Of a stretch of 64,000 nt of DNA, positions 19,296-28,898 are shown in pieces. Within the stretch, counting starts at the first letter, position 1; each line of letters opens with the position of its first letter. Origin of the DNA: Tepidimonas sediminis (GTDB taxonomy: Bacteria > Pseudomonadota > Gammaproteobacteria > Burkholderiales > Burkholderiaceae_C); NCBI RefSeq assembly GCF_007556605.1, contig NZ_VJND01000006.1, positions 1 to 64,000 of the forward strand, written 5' to 3'. The position numbers and the translations under genes were made by a program. The notes under the pieces were generated by a model that saw only the letters and a program-made list of their open reading frames with translations, was not told the origin of the DNA and ran no database searches.

Positions 19296-21311
19296 TCACG
19301 GCAGTTCGGTGTCGGGGGCGCGCGCGGTGGCCAGCCGCGGCCCGATGGTGGCGCCCAGGCGCGCCGACGGCAACTGCGGCTGTCCGGTCAGCAGCGCGGC
19401 GTACACGTGGGTGTTGGCCAGCACCCGCTTGACGTAGTCGCGCGTCTCGTCGAACGGGATGTTCTCGACCCACACCGCGGCCTCCAGCACCGGGCCCTGG
19501 CGCCACTGGCGCGGCCGCCCCGGACCGGCATTGTAGGCTGCCGCGGCCAGCGCCATCGAGCCCTCGAAGTCATCCAGCGCCAGCTTCAGGTAGGCGGTGC
19601 CGATCGTCACGTTGACCTCGGGGTCGTCGATCTGGTGCGGCTGGAAGTCGCGCAGGCCGATGCGGCGCGCCGTCCAGCGCGCGGTGGCCGGCATGACCTG
19701 CATCAGGCCGCTGGCGCCGACGTGCGAGCGCGCGTCCATCACGAAACGGCTTTCCTGCCGGATCAGGCCGTAGACGTAGGCCGGGTCCAGGCCGATGGCG
19801 CGCGCGCGCGGCACCACCAGCTCGCGCAGCGGGGTGGGGTAGCGCTGCGCGATGTCCACCTGCTGGCGCGTGCGGCTGCTGGTGTTGATGCAGCGGTCCC
19901 AGACCGCGCGTTCGCACGCCCAGGCGGCGGCGGCCAGCAGCTCGCGCTCCGGCAGCCCGCCGGGGACGTGCAGCGCCACCTCGTAATGCCACTCGCGCAC
20001 CCCCTCCGTGCGCAGCCCCCAGTCGATCAGCAGCAGCGCCCGCTGCAGCCCGGGCAGCGCCCGCACCGCGGCGCGCTCGGCCGCGGTGGGCGGCGGCGGC
20101 GCTGGCGGCAGCGTCACCGGCTGGCCCAGCGCCTCGGCGGCCAGCTGCTCATAGAACCCTTCCGGCCCGGCGATGCGCTGCAGCAGCGCCTGCGCGGCCT
20201 CGCCGGCCTGGTCACTGGCGCGCAGCGCGCGCGCCAGCCAGTAGATCCACGTCGGATCCTGCTGCGCCTGCGGCGACAGCAGGCCGATGGCGCGGCGCAC
20301 CGCGGCCCAGTCGCCGGCGCGCAGTGCCGCCCGCACGTGCCAGGCGCGCCACTCGTCCGGCAGCGCCGCCTCCCATGTGCGGGCGAAGTGATCCAGCGCC
20401 TCCGGCTGCAGGCGCAGCGCGGTGCGGCGGCCGATCGCACCCCACACCCAGGCGCGTTCCTCGGCGGTGAGCTGGGCGCGCCAGCGCAGGTGCTCGGCGT
20501 GCGCCGCGGCGGCCTGGGGATCCTGCGTCGCCAGCCGGATCAGCGCCAGCGTGACGATCTCCTTGGTGCGGTGGCGCACCGCGGTCAGCTTGTCGTCCAG
20601 GTAGCGCTGCGGGGCATTGAAGGCGCGCTCCACCAGCGCCGCCCAGTCGGCATCCAGCAGCGCCACCGCCTGCGTGGCCACCGCCAGCCGCCCGGCCTCC
20701 ACGCCCAGCCGCGCGCGCTGCCAAGCGACCTCCGCCGGCAGCGCGCCGGCGGCGATCAACCGCCCGGCTGCGCGCGCGCATCCCGGGGCCGCCGTGCGCT
20801 GGCCCAGCCAGGCGGTGCGCACCGCCTCGGCGACGCTGGCGGGGCTGGCCGCGCCGGTTTCCACCTGGGCCAGCGCGACCCAGCAGCGCACCTCCGGGTC
20901 GTCGTTCATGCGAAAGCGCGGCGCTTCCTCCAGCAGCGTGGCCCAGTCGCCGCGCGCGCCGAGCAGCAGCAGCCAGTCGTTGCGCAGCCGATCCTCCCAG
21001 TAGCTGCCGGCCCAGCGCGCCAGCACCGCGCGCACCTCCCCGGTGTCGGCGCGTTCCAGCCTGTTGCGCAGCAGCCAGTAGTCGGCCAGCGGTTCGGTCA
21101 GGTGGCCGTCCAGGCGCGGGCGCAGCGCCGCCAGGCGCGCCGCGTCCCCTTTCTGGAATGCCTCGCGCATCTCCAGCACCGCGCGCCGCGCGGTCTCCTC
21201 GCCGCTGCCTTGCGCGCGCGCCGGCGCCAGCACGGCCAGCAGCGCCAGCGCCGCCACCGTGGCGGCGCGGCGCAGCGCGGGTAAGATGCGGCGCGATGCC
21301 CCGATGCCCAT
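19296..21311 (-). CDS. Soluble lytic murein transglycosylase (Slt70-like)
   Basis: A 671-residue periplasmic enzyme with a signal peptide (LALLAVLAPARAQ). A long alpha-helical superhelix of TPR-like repeats is followed by a C-terminal SLT domain holding the catalytic Glu in LIRQESRFVMDARSH (near residue 520) and GLMQVMPATA. The AYNAGPGR motif completes the lysozyme-like fold. It cleaves peptidoglycan with anhydromuropeptide formation. The start is ATG 21311 and the adjacent divergent gene fthC begins at 21322 or 21310, so the promoters of both must lie inside the opposite gene's 5' region. Confidence 0.92.
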   Translation of the reverse strand: MGIGASRRILPALRRAATVAALALLAVLAPARAQGSGEETARRAVLEMREAFQKGDAARLAALRPRLDGHLTEPLADYWLLRNRLERADTGEVRAVLARWAGSYWEDRLRNDWLLLLGARGDWATLLEEAPRFRMNDDPEVRCWVALAQVETGAASPASVAEAVRTAWLGQRTAAPGCARAAGRLIAAGALPAEVAWQRARLGVEAGRLAVATQAVALLDADWAALVERAFNAPQRYLDDKLTAVRHRTKEIVTLALIRLATQDPQAAAAHAEHLRWRAQLTAEERAWVWGAIGRRTALRLQPEALDHFARTWEAALPDEWRAWHVRAALRAGDWAAVRRAIGLLSPQAQQDPTWIYWLARALRASDQAGEAAQALLQRIAGPEGFYEQLAAEALGQPVTLPPAPPPPTAAERAAVRALPGLQRALLLIDWGLRTEGVREWHYEVALHVPGGLPERELLAAAAWACERAVWDRCINTSSRTRQQVDIAQRYPTPLRELVVPRARAIGLDPAYVYGLIRQESRFVMDARSHVGASGLMQVMPATARWTARRIGLRDFQPHQIDDPEVNVTIGTAYLKLALDDFEGSMALAAAAYNAGPGRPRQWRQGPVLEAAVWVENIPFDETRDYVKRVLANTHVYAALLTGQPQLPSARLGATIGPRLATARAPDTELP

Positions 21312-21321
21312 GAGAGGGATT

Positions 21322-21960
21322 ATGGACAAGCTCGACCCCGCGCGCCAGTCCGAGCCGCTCGACGCCGCCCAGCGCAAGGCGTACTGGCGCGGCAAGCTGA
21401 TCGCCGAGCGCCAGCGTCTGCCGGACCGGTTGGCGCGCAACGAGGCGCTGCAGCGCGTCATGCGCGTCTGGATGGTCGGGCGCAGCGACACGGTGGTGGG
21501 AGCCTACTGGCCGATCAAGGGCGAGTTCGATCCGCTGCCGGCGCTGCACCGCTGGCAGGAGGCGGCCAACGTGGAGGACGCGCGCGCGGCGCGCCAGCAG
21601 CGGCGCATCGCGCTGCCCGTGATCGACAAGACGGCCGGCACGCTGCGCTTCCACGTCTGGTACCCCGGCTGCCCGATGGAGGAGGACGCCTACGGCATCC
21701 CGAAGCCGAAGGACACCGAGGTGGTGCAGCCGACGCTGCTGTTCGTGCCGTGCGTCGGCTACGGGCCGGCGGGCGTGCGGCTGGGCTACGGCGGCGGCTT
21801 CTACGACCGCACGCTGGCGCGGCTGCGTCCGCGCCCGGTCACCGTCGGCCTGGCCTACGCCAGCGCCTTCGTGCCGTGGCTGCAGCCCGAGCCGCACGAC
21901 GTGCCGCTGGATGCCGTCCTGACCGACCAGGGCGTGGCCTGGCCGGTGGGCGACGACTGA
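21322..21960 (+). CDS. 5-formyltetrahydrofolate cyclo-ligase
   Basis: The enzyme converts 5-formyl-THF to 5,10-methenyl-THF using ATP. The 212-residue protein shows QRKAYWRGKLIAERQRL, the VVGAYWPIKGEFDPLP core, and the C-terminal signature VPCVGYGPAGVRLGYGGGFYDRTLA, which binds the nucleotide and substrate. I choose ATG 21322, preceded by AGAGGG; ATG 21310 and 21304 are in frame upstream but collide with the divergent transglycosylase start. The 3' end lies two bases from the end of the convergent PIN toxin gene. Confidence 0.93.
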   Translation: MDKLDPARQSEPLDAAQRKAYWRGKLIAERQRLPDRLARNEALQRVMRVWMVGRSDTVVGAYWPIKGEFDPLPALHRWQEAANVEDARAARQQRRIALPVIDKTAGTLRFHVWYPGCPMEEDAYGIPKPKDTEVVQPTLLFVPCVGYGPAGVRLGYGGGFYDRTLARLRPRPVTVGLAYASAFVPWLQPEPHDVPLDAVLTDQGVAWPVGDD

Positions 21961-21962
21961 CC

Positions 21963-22376
21963 TTACGTCTCTTCGCCGGGCGGCACGACCGCTTTCAAGC
22001 CCAGAACCGAGGACGGTCGCGCGGCCGCCGTCCGGTCAAACGTCAGCATGGCGTCGGCCCCCATCTGGACACCCGCGCGTGCGATGACGCCATCGGCGAA
22101 GTCTGCGCCGGCGGCCAGCATGGCCAGACCCGCGCGGACAGCCTCACGGTCGCAGACCACTTGCTCCACGTCCATCAGCGTCCCGATGGCGTGCGCCACC
22201 TGCTTCGCGGAGTGGCGGTAGCCGCGCAGCGGCACCCGCGCGAGCTCGCACCAGACCGGCAACGGAATCACCAGGCGATCGGCCGCGCGCAGGACGCGCA
22301 GGGCGGCTTCGGCCTGAACCGGGTCGTCGCGCGTGGCCAGTCGGACGAGGATGTTGGTGTCCAGCGTCAGCGGCAT
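21963..22376 (-). CDS. PIN-domain toxin of a type II toxin-antitoxin pair (VapC-like)
   Basis: A 137-residue PIN-fold ribonuclease. The four acidic positions are visible: Asp in LDTNILVRL at the N-terminus, Glu in VWCELARV, Asp in GADFADGVIA and Asp in LTFDRTAA. Its ATG overlaps the end of the upstream AbrB-like gene by ten bases, the usual antitoxin-first arrangement. VapC-type toxins cleave RNA, often initiator tRNA or rRNA; the target here is unknown. Composition is close to the host, so it is not a recent arrival by that measure. Confidence 0.9.
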   Translation of the reverse strand: MPLTLDTNILVRLATRDDPVQAEAALRVLRAADRLVIPLPVWCELARVPLRGYRHSAKQVAHAIGTLMDVEQVVCDREAVRAGLAMLAAGADFADGVIARAGVQMGADAMLTFDRTAAARPSSVLGLKAVVPPGEET

Positions 22377-22615
22377 CGGCTCGTCCAGCCCTCGCGCGCC
22401 CATTCGTCGAGTTCGTCCAGGCTCAGCGCCCGCGCCGGCGGCGGCAGGCAGCCGACGTAGTCATCCAGCGTGCGCCGTACCCTTGGGCGCAGGACCAACC
22501 CGCCGTCCGGCAGCGGTTCGATTTCGACCTGCTGGCCGGGCGTGACCCCGAGACGCTGCAGCCAACGACGGGGCAGCGTGATCTGCCCTTTGGCGGTGAC
22601 GGTCAGCGTACCCAT
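22367..22615 (-). CDS. AbrB/SpoVT (MazE-like) family antitoxin
   Basis: An 82-residue protein whose N-terminal half is a swapped-hairpin AbrB domain (LTVTAKGQITLPRRWLQRLGVTPGQQVEIE), which binds operator DNA. The C-terminal half (SLDELDEWAREGW) is a short acidic segment suited to toxin neutralisation. It precedes and overlaps the PIN toxin gene by ten bases. Autorepression by the complex is typical of such pairs. The gap to icmF is about 90 bases. Confidence 0.9.
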   Translation of the reverse strand: MGTLTVTAKGQITLPRRWLQRLGVTPGQQVEIEPLPDGGLVLRPRVRRTLDDYVGCLPPPARALSLDELDEWAREGWTSRCR

Positions 22616-22708
22616 CGTTCGTGATGCTCCGTTGCGTCGCCCATCCTTGACGATCGCCCCCGACCTTGGCACGTCTCTGGCCAAGGCGCCCAGCGGTACC
22701 GTCCTGAC

Positions 22709-25700
22709 TCAGACGTTGCGCCGGTACTGGCCGCCGACCTCGAACAGCGCCTGGGTGATCTGGCCCAGCGAGCAGCAGCGCACCGCGTCCATCAGCACCT
22801 CGAAGACGTTGCGGTTCTCGATCACGGCGTCCTTGAGCCGCTGCAGCATCGCCGGCGCCTCGTGCGCGTGGCGGGCGTGGAAGTCGCGCAGGCGCTGCAG
22901 TTGCGACTGCTTCTCCTCCTCGGTGGAGCGGGCCAGCTCCAGCGACTCCGGGATCGGGTCGCCGTGCGGGTTGCGGAAGGTGTTGACGCCGATGATCGGC
23001 AGCTCCCCGGTGTGCTTGAGCATCTCGTAGTGCATGCTCTCGTCCTGGATCTTGCCGCGCTGGTAGCCGGTCTCCATCGCGCCCAGCACCCCGCCGCGCT
23101 CGGCGAGGCGCTCGAACTCGGCCAGCACCGCCTCCTCCACCAGGTCGGTCAGCTCCTCGATGATGAAGCTGCCCTGGTTGGGGTTCTCGTTCTTGGCCAG
23201 GCCCCATTCGCGGTTGATGATGAGCTGGATGGCCATCGCGCGGCGCACCGATTCCTCCGTCGGCGTCGTGATCGCCTCGTCGTAGGCGTTGGTGTGCAGG
23301 CTGTTGCAGTTGTCGTAGATGGCGATCAGCGCCTGCAGCGTGGTGCGGATGTCGTTGAAGGCGATTTCCTGCGCGTGCAGGCTGCGCCCCGAGGTCTGGA
23401 TGTGGTACTTGAGCTTCTGGCTGCGCTCGTTGGCGCCGTACTTGTCGCGCATGGTCACGGCCCAGATGCGCCGCGCCACGCGGCCCAGCACGGTGTACTC
23501 CGGGTCCATGCCGTTGCTGAAGAAGAACGACAGGTTGGGCGCGAAGTCGTCGATGTGCATGCCGCGCGCCAGATACGCCTCCACGTAGGTGAAGCCGTTG
23601 GCCAGCGTGAAGGCCAGTTGGCTGATCGGGTTGGCGCCGGCCTCGGCGATGTGGTAGCCGCTGATCGACACCGAATAGAAGTTGCGCACGTTGTGATGGA
23701 CGAAGTACTCCTGGATGTCGCCCATCACCTTCAGGCTGAAGTCGGTGGAGAACAGGCAGGTGTTCTGGCCCTGGTCCTCCTTCAGGATGTCGGCCTGCAC
23801 GGTGCCGCGCACGTTCTCCAGCACCCAGGCCTTGATCTTGGCGATCTCGGTGTCGGTGGGGTCACGGCCGTTGTCGGCGCGGAACTTGTCGATCTGCTGG
23901 TCGATGGCGGTGTTGAAGAACATCGCCAGGATCGCCGGCGCCGGCCCGTTGATCGTCATCGACACGCTGGTGGAAGGGTCGCACAGGTCGAAGCCGCCGT
24001 AGAGCACCTTCATGTCGTCCAGCGTGGCCACGCTGACGCCGGAGTTGCCGATCTTGCCGTAGATGTCGGGGCGCGGGTCGGGGTCGTGACCGTAGAGCGT
24101 GACCGAGTCGAACGCGGTGGACAGGCGCTTGGCGGGCATGCCCTCCGACAGCAGCTTGAAGCGCCGGTTGGTGCGGAACGGGTCGCCCTCGCCGGCGAAC
24201 ATGCGCGTGGGATCCTCGTTCTCGCGCTTGAAGGCGAACACCCCGGCGGTGTACGGAAAGCTGCCGGGGACGTTTTCCAGCATCAGCCACTTGAGCAGTT
24301 CGCCGTGGTCCTCGTACTTGGGCAGCACCACCTTGCGGATCTTGTTGCCCGACAGCGTGGTGTGCACCAGCCGCGTGCGGATTTCCTTGTCGCGGATGCG
24401 CACGACGTACTCGTCGCCGGCGTAGGCCTTCTGCATGTCGGGCCACTGCGCCAGCAGCTTGCGCGCATCGGCGTCGAGCCGCTGCTCGCGCTGCTCGGCC
24501 AGCTCCAGCGCGGCCTGGGCGGCCTTGGGCTTGTCGGGCTTGGCCTCGGTCAGCATCGCGGCGGCGGCGCGCAGCTGCTGCGCCTCGCGCGCCAGCCGCG
24601 CCTGCGCCCGCACGCGCCGCTTGTAGGCGCGCACGGTGTCGGCGATCTCGGCCAGGTAGCGGCTGCGCTGCGGCGGCACGATGGCGTTGAGCATCGTGCT
24701 GTGGCGCGTCTCGACGCGCGGCAGCCGTCCCCCTTCGGGCCCCAGCGGCAGCATCAGGCCCAGCTGCGCCAGCCGGACCTTGAGCGCCTGATAGAGCGCC
24801 GTGACACCGTCGTCGTTGAAGCGCGCGGCCATCGTGCCGAACACCGGCATGTCCTCCGGCCGCTTGCCCCAGGCCTCCTTGTTGCGCTGCACCTGCTTGG
24901 CCACGTCGCGCAGCGCGTCCAGCGCGCCCTTGCGGTCGAACTTGTTGATCGCGACGAACTCCGCGAAGTCCAGCATGTCGATCTTCTCGAGCTGGCTGGC
25001 CGCGCCGTACTCCGGCGTCATCACGTACAGCGGCACGTCCACGTGCGGCACGATGGCCGCATCGCCCTGCCCGATGCCGGAGGTCTCCACGATCACGAGG
25101 TCGAAGCCGGCCACCTTGCAGGCGGCGATCACGTCCGGCAGCGCCGGGTTGATCTCGCTGCCGAAGTCGCGCGTGGCCATCGAACGCATGTAGACGCGCG
25201 GGCCCTGCGCCCACGGGCCGATGGCGTTCATGCGGATGCGGTCGCCCAGCAGCGCCCCGCCGCTCTTGCGCCGGCTCGGGTCGATGCTGAGGACGGCGAT
25301 GCGCAGCGCATCGTCCTGGTCCAGCCGCAGGCGGCGGATGAGTTCGTCGGTCAGGCTGCTCTTGCCCGCGCCGCCCGTGCCGGTGATGCCCAGCACCGGC
25401 ACGCGCGCCTGCGCCGCCTCCTGCCGCAGCGCCTGCACCAGCGCCGGGTCGGCCTTGCCGTTTTCCAGCGCGGTGATCAGCTGCGCCAGCGCCCGCCAGG
25501 CCGCATCACCGTGACCGCGGATCGCCTCCAGCGAGGTCGGCGCGTGCACCGACAGGTCGTGGTCGCAGCGCATGATCATCTCGCCGATCATCCCCTGCAG
25601 CCCCATGCGCTGGCCGTCCTCCGGGCTGTAGATGCGCGCCACGCCGTAGTCCATCAGCGCGCGGATTTCGCTGGGCACGATGACGCCGCCGCCGCCGCCG

Positions 25701-26014
25701 AACACCAGCACGTGCGCGCCGCCGCGCGCGCGCAGCTGATCGACCATGTAGGTGAAATACTCCATGTGGCCGCCCTGGTAGGAGCTGACGGCCACGCCCT
25801 GCACGTCCTCCTGCAGCGCGGCGGTGACGACCTCATCCACGCTGCGGTTGTGCCCGAGGTGGATGACCTCCGCTCCCATGCTCTGCAGGATGCGGCGCAT
25901 GATGTTGATCGCCGCATCGTGCCCGTCGAAGAGGCTGGCGGCGGTGACGAAGCGTACCTTGTGGGTCGGGCGGTATTGGGCCAGGGCCTGGTACTCGGCG
26001 GCGAGCTGGGTCAC
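22709..26014 (-). CDS. icmF: Fused isobutyryl-CoA mutase IcmF (B12-binding, G-protein chaperone and mutase)
   Basis: This 1101-residue enzyme interconverts isobutyryl-CoA and n-butyryl-CoA (and related acyl-CoAs) using adenosylcobalamin. The order is N-terminal B12-binding domain with DGH at residues 30-32, then a MeaB-like GTPase domain with Walker [13 protein letters not shown] (207-218), then a large mutase TIM barrel (from about 560, with [10 protein letters not shown] and [17 protein letters not shown]). I choose GTG 26014, preceded by AGGAG eight bases upstream; a GTG at 26035 is possible but lacks this site. The promoter region holds a perfect 24-base palindrome (26065-26088). Bases 25527-25642 of this gene are duplicated at the window start. 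Substrate choice between isobutyryl-CoA and pivalyl- or isovaleryl-CoA is not settled by what I see. Confidence 0.95.
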   Translation of the reverse strand: MTQLAAEYQALAQYRPTHKVRFVTAASLFDGHDAAINIMRRILQSMGAEVIHLGHNRSVDEVVTAALQEDVQGVAVSSYQGGHMEYFTYMVDQLRARGGAHVLVFGGGGGVIVPSEIRALMDYGVARIYSPEDGQRMGLQGMIGEMIMRCDHDLSVHAPTSLEAIRGHGDAAWRALAQLITALENGKADPALVQALRQEAAQARVPVLGITGTGGAGKSSLTDELIRRLRLDQDDALRIAVLSIDPSRRKSGGALLGDRIRMNAIGPWAQGPRVYMRSMATRDFGSEINPALPDVIAACKVAGFDLVIVETSGIGQGDAAIVPHVDVPLYVMTPEYGAASQLEKIDMLDFAEFVAINKFDRKGALDALRDVAKQVQRNKEAWGKRPEDMPVFGTMAARFNDDGVTALYQALKVRLAQLGLMLPLGPEGGRLPRVETRHSTMLNAIVPPQRSRYLAEIADTVRAYKRRVRAQARLAREAQQLRAAAAMLTEAKPDKPKAAQAALELAEQREQRLDADARKLLAQWPDMQKAYAGDEYVVRIRDKEIRTRLVHTTLSGNKIRKVVLPKYEDHGELLKWLMLENVPGSFPYTAGVFAFKRENEDPTRMFAGEGDPFRTNRRFKLLSEGMPAKRLSTAFDSVTLYGHDPDPRPDIYGKIGNSGVSVATLDDMKVLYGGFDLCDPSTSVSMTINGPAPAILAMFFNTAIDQQIDKFRADNGRDPTDTEIAKIKAWVLENVRGTVQADILKEDQGQNTCLFSTDFSLKVMGDIQEYFVHHNVRNFYSVSISGYHIAEAGANPISQLAFTLANGFTYVEAYLARGMHIDDFAPNLSFFFSNGMDPEYTVLGRVARRIWAVTMRDKYGANERSQKLKYHIQTSGRSLHAQEIAFNDIRTTLQALIAIYDNCNSLHTNAYDEAITTPTEESVRRAMAIQLIINREWGLAKNENPNQGSFIIEELTDLVEEAVLAEFERLAERGGVLGAMETGYQRGKIQDESMHYEMLKHTGELPIIGVNTFRNPHGDPIPESLELARSTEEEKQSQLQRLRDFHARHAHEAPAMLQRLKDAVIENRNVFEVLMDAVRCCSLGQITQALFEVGGQYRRNV
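25527..25642. repeat. Source copy of the 116-base segment found at 1-116
   Basis: This part of icmF, just downstream of the B12-binding domain core, is identical to bases 1-116. Here it sits in the middle of an uninterrupted IcmF frame, so this is the original context and the copy at the window edge is the displaced one. Confidence 0.95.
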
Positions 26015-26064
26015 GGTGGTGTCTCCTGTCGGCACGGGAGGTGGCGCGCGCCGGGGCGCGCGGC

Positions 26065-26088
26065 ATTGACGTTTACGTAAACGTCAAT
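26065..26088. promoter_or_regulatory. Perfect 24-base palindrome upstream of icmF, LiuR-like operator
   Basis: ATTGACGTTTAC is followed directly by its reverse complement GTAAACGTCAAT. It lies 50 bases upstream of the icmF start and about 100 bases beyond the end of the TRAP permease gene. The TTTACGTAAA core resembles sites described for LiuR (MerR family) regulators of branched-chain amino acid and acyl-CoA catabolism in proteobacteria. That assignment is from memory of the motif and fits the function of icmF; a TetR-type regulator is an alternative. Confidence 0.75.
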
Positions 26089-26191
26089 GTTAATGGAGAA
26101 CGCCACCCGGCACCAGTCCGTGCGGGCCGTCGTCCGATCCGGGCGGAGCGTTGCCACGACGGGGGCTGCGGTCGGGGCCGGGGGGCGACGG

Positions 26192-28156
26192 TCAGCCGTA
26201 GAGCACCTTGGGCAGCCACAGCCCGATGGCCGGGAACAGGTACAGCAGCACGATGGCCACGATCTGGATGCCCATGAACGGCAGCATGCCGGCGAAGATC
26301 TGGTTCAGCGTCACGTGCGGGGGACTCACCCCCTTGAGGTAGAACGCGCTCATCGCCACCGGCGGGCTCAGGAACGCGGTCTGCAGGTTCAGCGCCACCA
26401 GCAGACCGAAGAACAGCGGATCGACGCCGAAGTTGTCCAGCAGCGGGATGAAGATCGGCATGAAGATGACGATGATCTCGGTCCACTCCAGCGGCCAGCC
26501 GAGCAGGAAGATGATGACCTGACTCAAGATCAGGAACTCGGTCTTGCTCAGGTTGAGCGACATCACCCAGCGCTCCACCAGCTCCTGCCCGCCCAGCAGC
26601 GCGAACGCGGCCGAGAAGATGGCCGAGCCGACGAACAGCCAGCACACCATCGCGGTGGTCTTGGCGGTGAGGAACACCGATTCCTTCAGCACCCCCCAGT
26701 TGAACTGCCGATAGGCCACCGCCAGCAGGAAGCCGCCGAAGGCGCCGACGCCGGCGGCCTCGGTGGGCGTGGCCAGCCCGAACACGATCGAGCCCAGCAC
26801 CGCCAGGATTAGGAACAGCAGCGGAAAGAAGCTGGCCAGCAGCATGCGCAGGATTTCCAGCCGCTGCCAAGTGAAGACGGCGTAGAACGCCACCAGCGCC
26901 GCCATGCCGGCGCCAAAGCCGATCCACCAGCCGGTGGTGGGCGGCGTGCGGCCCGGCGCGGCTGCCGCGGGATCGCCTGGCGCACCCGCTGCGGCGACCG
27001 GCGACGGCTCGGGCTGCTGGCCGCTGCCGGGCGGGGCCTGCAGACCATCCCCCTCCGCCGCGCCGGGAGGTTCGGCCAAGCCCGCCCTCTCCAGGGGGGC
27101 GTCGCCGCCGGGAGGCTCGGCCAGCCCGCCGTCGTCGGCGACGCGCGCCGTCTCGTCCTCGAGCGACTGCAGGCCGACCGCCTCCGACGTCGGCGCCACC
27201 GGGCGGGTGTTGACGTGCCAGCTGAGCAGGGCCACCACGGCAAACAGCAGCGCCGGCAGCAGCGCGATGCCCAGCTGGCGCAGCAGATGGCCGGTCGGCA
27301 CGCCCAGGTTGCGCCGGCCCTTGAGCGCGCGCAGCAGCGCCGGCAGCACCGCCCCCCGCACCGCCTGCGCCAGCCGCTCGGTCAGCGGCGGCAGCGGCAC
27401 GGTGCGCTGCTCGGCCGGCAGAGGTGGCATGGTGTGCGGCCGCAGCTTGGCCAGCAGGATCACGTACAGCACGTACAGCCCGGCCAGCATCAGGCCAGGA
27501 AAGAAGGCGCCGGCGTACAGCTGCACCACCGAGACGCCTGCGGTGGCGCCGTAGACGATCAGCAGCACCGAGGGCGGGATCAGGATGCCGAGGCAGCCGC
27601 CCGCGGTGATGGCCCCGGCGGAGACGCGCACGTCGTAGCCGGCCTTCAGCATCTGCGGAAAGGCCAGCAGCCCCATCAGCGTGACCACCGCGCCGACGAT
27701 GCCGGTGGCGGTAGCGAACACCGCGCAGGTGAACAGCGTGGCCACCGCCAGCGAACCCGGCACGCGCGCCAGCGACAGGTGCAGGCTCTTGAACAGCCTC
27801 TCGATCAGGTTGGCGCGCTCGACCAGGTAGCCCATGAAGACGAACAGCGGGATGGAGATGAGCACGTCGTTGCTCATCACCGAGAAGGCCCGCTGCACCA
27901 TCAGGTCCAGCGTCTGCTTGACGGCGCCGGCGGCGCTCTGCCCGCCGGAGTGGTAAGCGAAGTAGGTGAAGATGATGCCCATGCCCATCAGCGTGAACGC
28001 CGTGGGAAAGCCGAGCATGATGGCCACCACCACCAGCGCCAGCATCATCAGGCCGTAGTGGCCGTTGGTGAGGGTGTCGGCCGACAGCGCCATCCAGGCC
28101 GTGCCGGCCACGATCAGCCCCATCAGCGTGAAGCCGAACCACAGTTCGCGGCGCAT
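26192..28156 (-). CDS. TRAP transporter large permease (DctM-like) with long inserted linker
   Basis: This inner-membrane subunit carries substrate and sodium transport in TRAP systems. The 654-residue protein has the usual DctM segments (SIPLFVFMGYLVERA, GGCLGILIPPSVLLIVYG, GLATPTEAAGVGAFGG, NLQTAFLSPPVAMSAFYLKG). It is about 200 residues longer than the common form because of an insertion in the middle. Residues of about 319-406 are a Pro/Glu/Gly/Ala-rich hydrophilic stretch in which GLAEPPG occurs twice and LQAPPG once, flanked by extra hydrophobic segments. The start at 28156 overlaps the DctQ stop (TGATG). The operon order is DctP, DctQ, DctM. Confidence 0.92.
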   Translation of the reverse strand: MRRELWFGFTLMGLIVAGTAWMALSADTLTNGHYGLMMLALVVVAIMLGFPTAFTLMGMGIIFTYFAYHSGGQSAAGAVKQTLDLMVQRAFSVMSNDVLISIPLFVFMGYLVERANLIERLFKSLHLSLARVPGSLAVATLFTCAVFATATGIVGAVVTLMGLLAFPQMLKAGYDVRVSAGAITAGGCLGILIPPSVLLIVYGATAGVSVVQLYAGAFFPGLMLAGLYVLYVILLAKLRPHTMPPLPAEQRTVPLPPLTERLAQAVRGAVLPALLRALKGRRNLGVPTGHLLRQLGIALLPALLFAVVALLSWHVNTRPVAPTSEAVGLQSLEDETARVADDGGLAEPPGGDAPLERAGLAEPPGAAEGDGLQAPPGSGQQPEPSPVAAAGAPGDPAAAAPGRTPPTTGWWIGFGAGMAALVAFYAVFTWQRLEILRMLLASFFPLLFLILAVLGSIVFGLATPTEAAGVGAFGGFLLAVAYRQFNWGVLKESVFLTAKTTAMVCWLFVGSAIFSAAFALLGGQELVERWVMSLNLSKTEFLILSQVIIFLLGWPLEWTEIIVIFMPIFIPLLDNFGVDPLFFGLLVALNLQTAFLSPPVAMSAFYLKGVSPPHVTLNQIFAGMLPFMGIQIVAIVLLYLFPAIGLWLPKVLYG

Positions 28157-28794
28157 CAGCGCTCTCCCGTCCGGGCTGCGCCGGCGTCGTCGACGACGTA
28201 GCGGTCCAGCGCGGCGATGTCCTCGTCGCGCACGTGCACCATCGCCTTGAGCTTGTCGACGTCGACTTCCTCGACGTCGTGCTGGCGTGCCGGCCAGGCG
28301 CCGTCGCGCAGGCACAGCACGCAGCGCACCATTTCCGCCACGCCTTGCAGCAGCAGCAGCGCGCCGGCCAGCGGGATGACGAACTTGAACGGGTACAGCG
28401 GCAGCGGCGTGGCCGAGAAGGTCTGCTCGCGGATCGCCAGCGAATCCTGGAAATAGCTCCAGCCGGCCCAGGTCAGCGCCACGGTGCCGGGCAGGAAGAA
28501 CACGGCATAGAGCAGCAGGTCGATGACGGCCTGCGTGCGCGGGCGCAGGAAGCCGTACAGCACGTCGCCGCGCACGTGGCCGCCGGCCGAGAGGGTGTAG
28601 GCGCCGGCCAGCATGAACAGCGTGCCGTACATCATCACCTGGGCGTTGAGCGACCAGTCGTGCGGCGCGTTGAGCACGTAGCGGGCGAACACCTCGTAGG
28701 TGATGCCCAGCGTCAGCGCGACGATCAGCCAGGCGAACGCCTGCCCGACGAGGGCCGAGAGGCGGTCGATGGTCAGGAGCCAGCGGGGGGTCAT
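28156..28794 (-). CDS. TRAP transporter small permease (DctQ-like)
   Basis: A 212-residue membrane protein with four predicted transmembrane helices and the DctQ-family segments ITYEVFARYVLNAPHDWS and GAYTLSAGGHVRGDVLYGFL. It partners the large permease. A C-terminal charged extension of about 50 residues (EEVDVDKLKAMVHVRDED) reaches into the cytoplasm and is longer than in typical DctQ. The stop overlaps the DctM start by one base. The substrate-binding gene lies about 100 bases upstream. Confidence 0.9.
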   Translation of the reverse strand: MTPRWLLTIDRLSALVGQAFAWLIVALTLGITYEVFARYVLNAPHDWSLNAQVMMYGTLFMLAGAYTLSAGGHVRGDVLYGFLRPRTQAVIDLLLYAVFFLPGTVALTWAGWSYFQDSLAIREQTFSATPLPLYPFKFVIPLAGALLLLQGVAEMVRCVLCLRDGAWPARQHDVEEVDVDKLKAMVHVRDEDIAALDRYVVDDAGAARTGER

Positions 28795-28898
28795 GCGCTC
28801 ATCCGTCCACGGCGCCCGGTGGTAAGGCGGCGGGTGCCGCCGCCGGCGCCGTCGCGGCAGCACCCCGGAGCCGGCGCTGGCCGACCCCGCGCGCGGCC

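Noticed and set aside
21963-22615. Toxin-antitoxin pair as a novel defence system
   Set aside because: Both proteins fit common AbrB-like antitoxin and PIN toxin families with the usual order and overlap, so nothing here points to a new mechanism.
22862-26080. Plus-strand open frame of about 1070 codons opposite icmF
   Set aside because: It is the antisense shadow of icmF: long only because stop codons are rare on the reverse of a GC-rich gene. It has no recognisable protein features.
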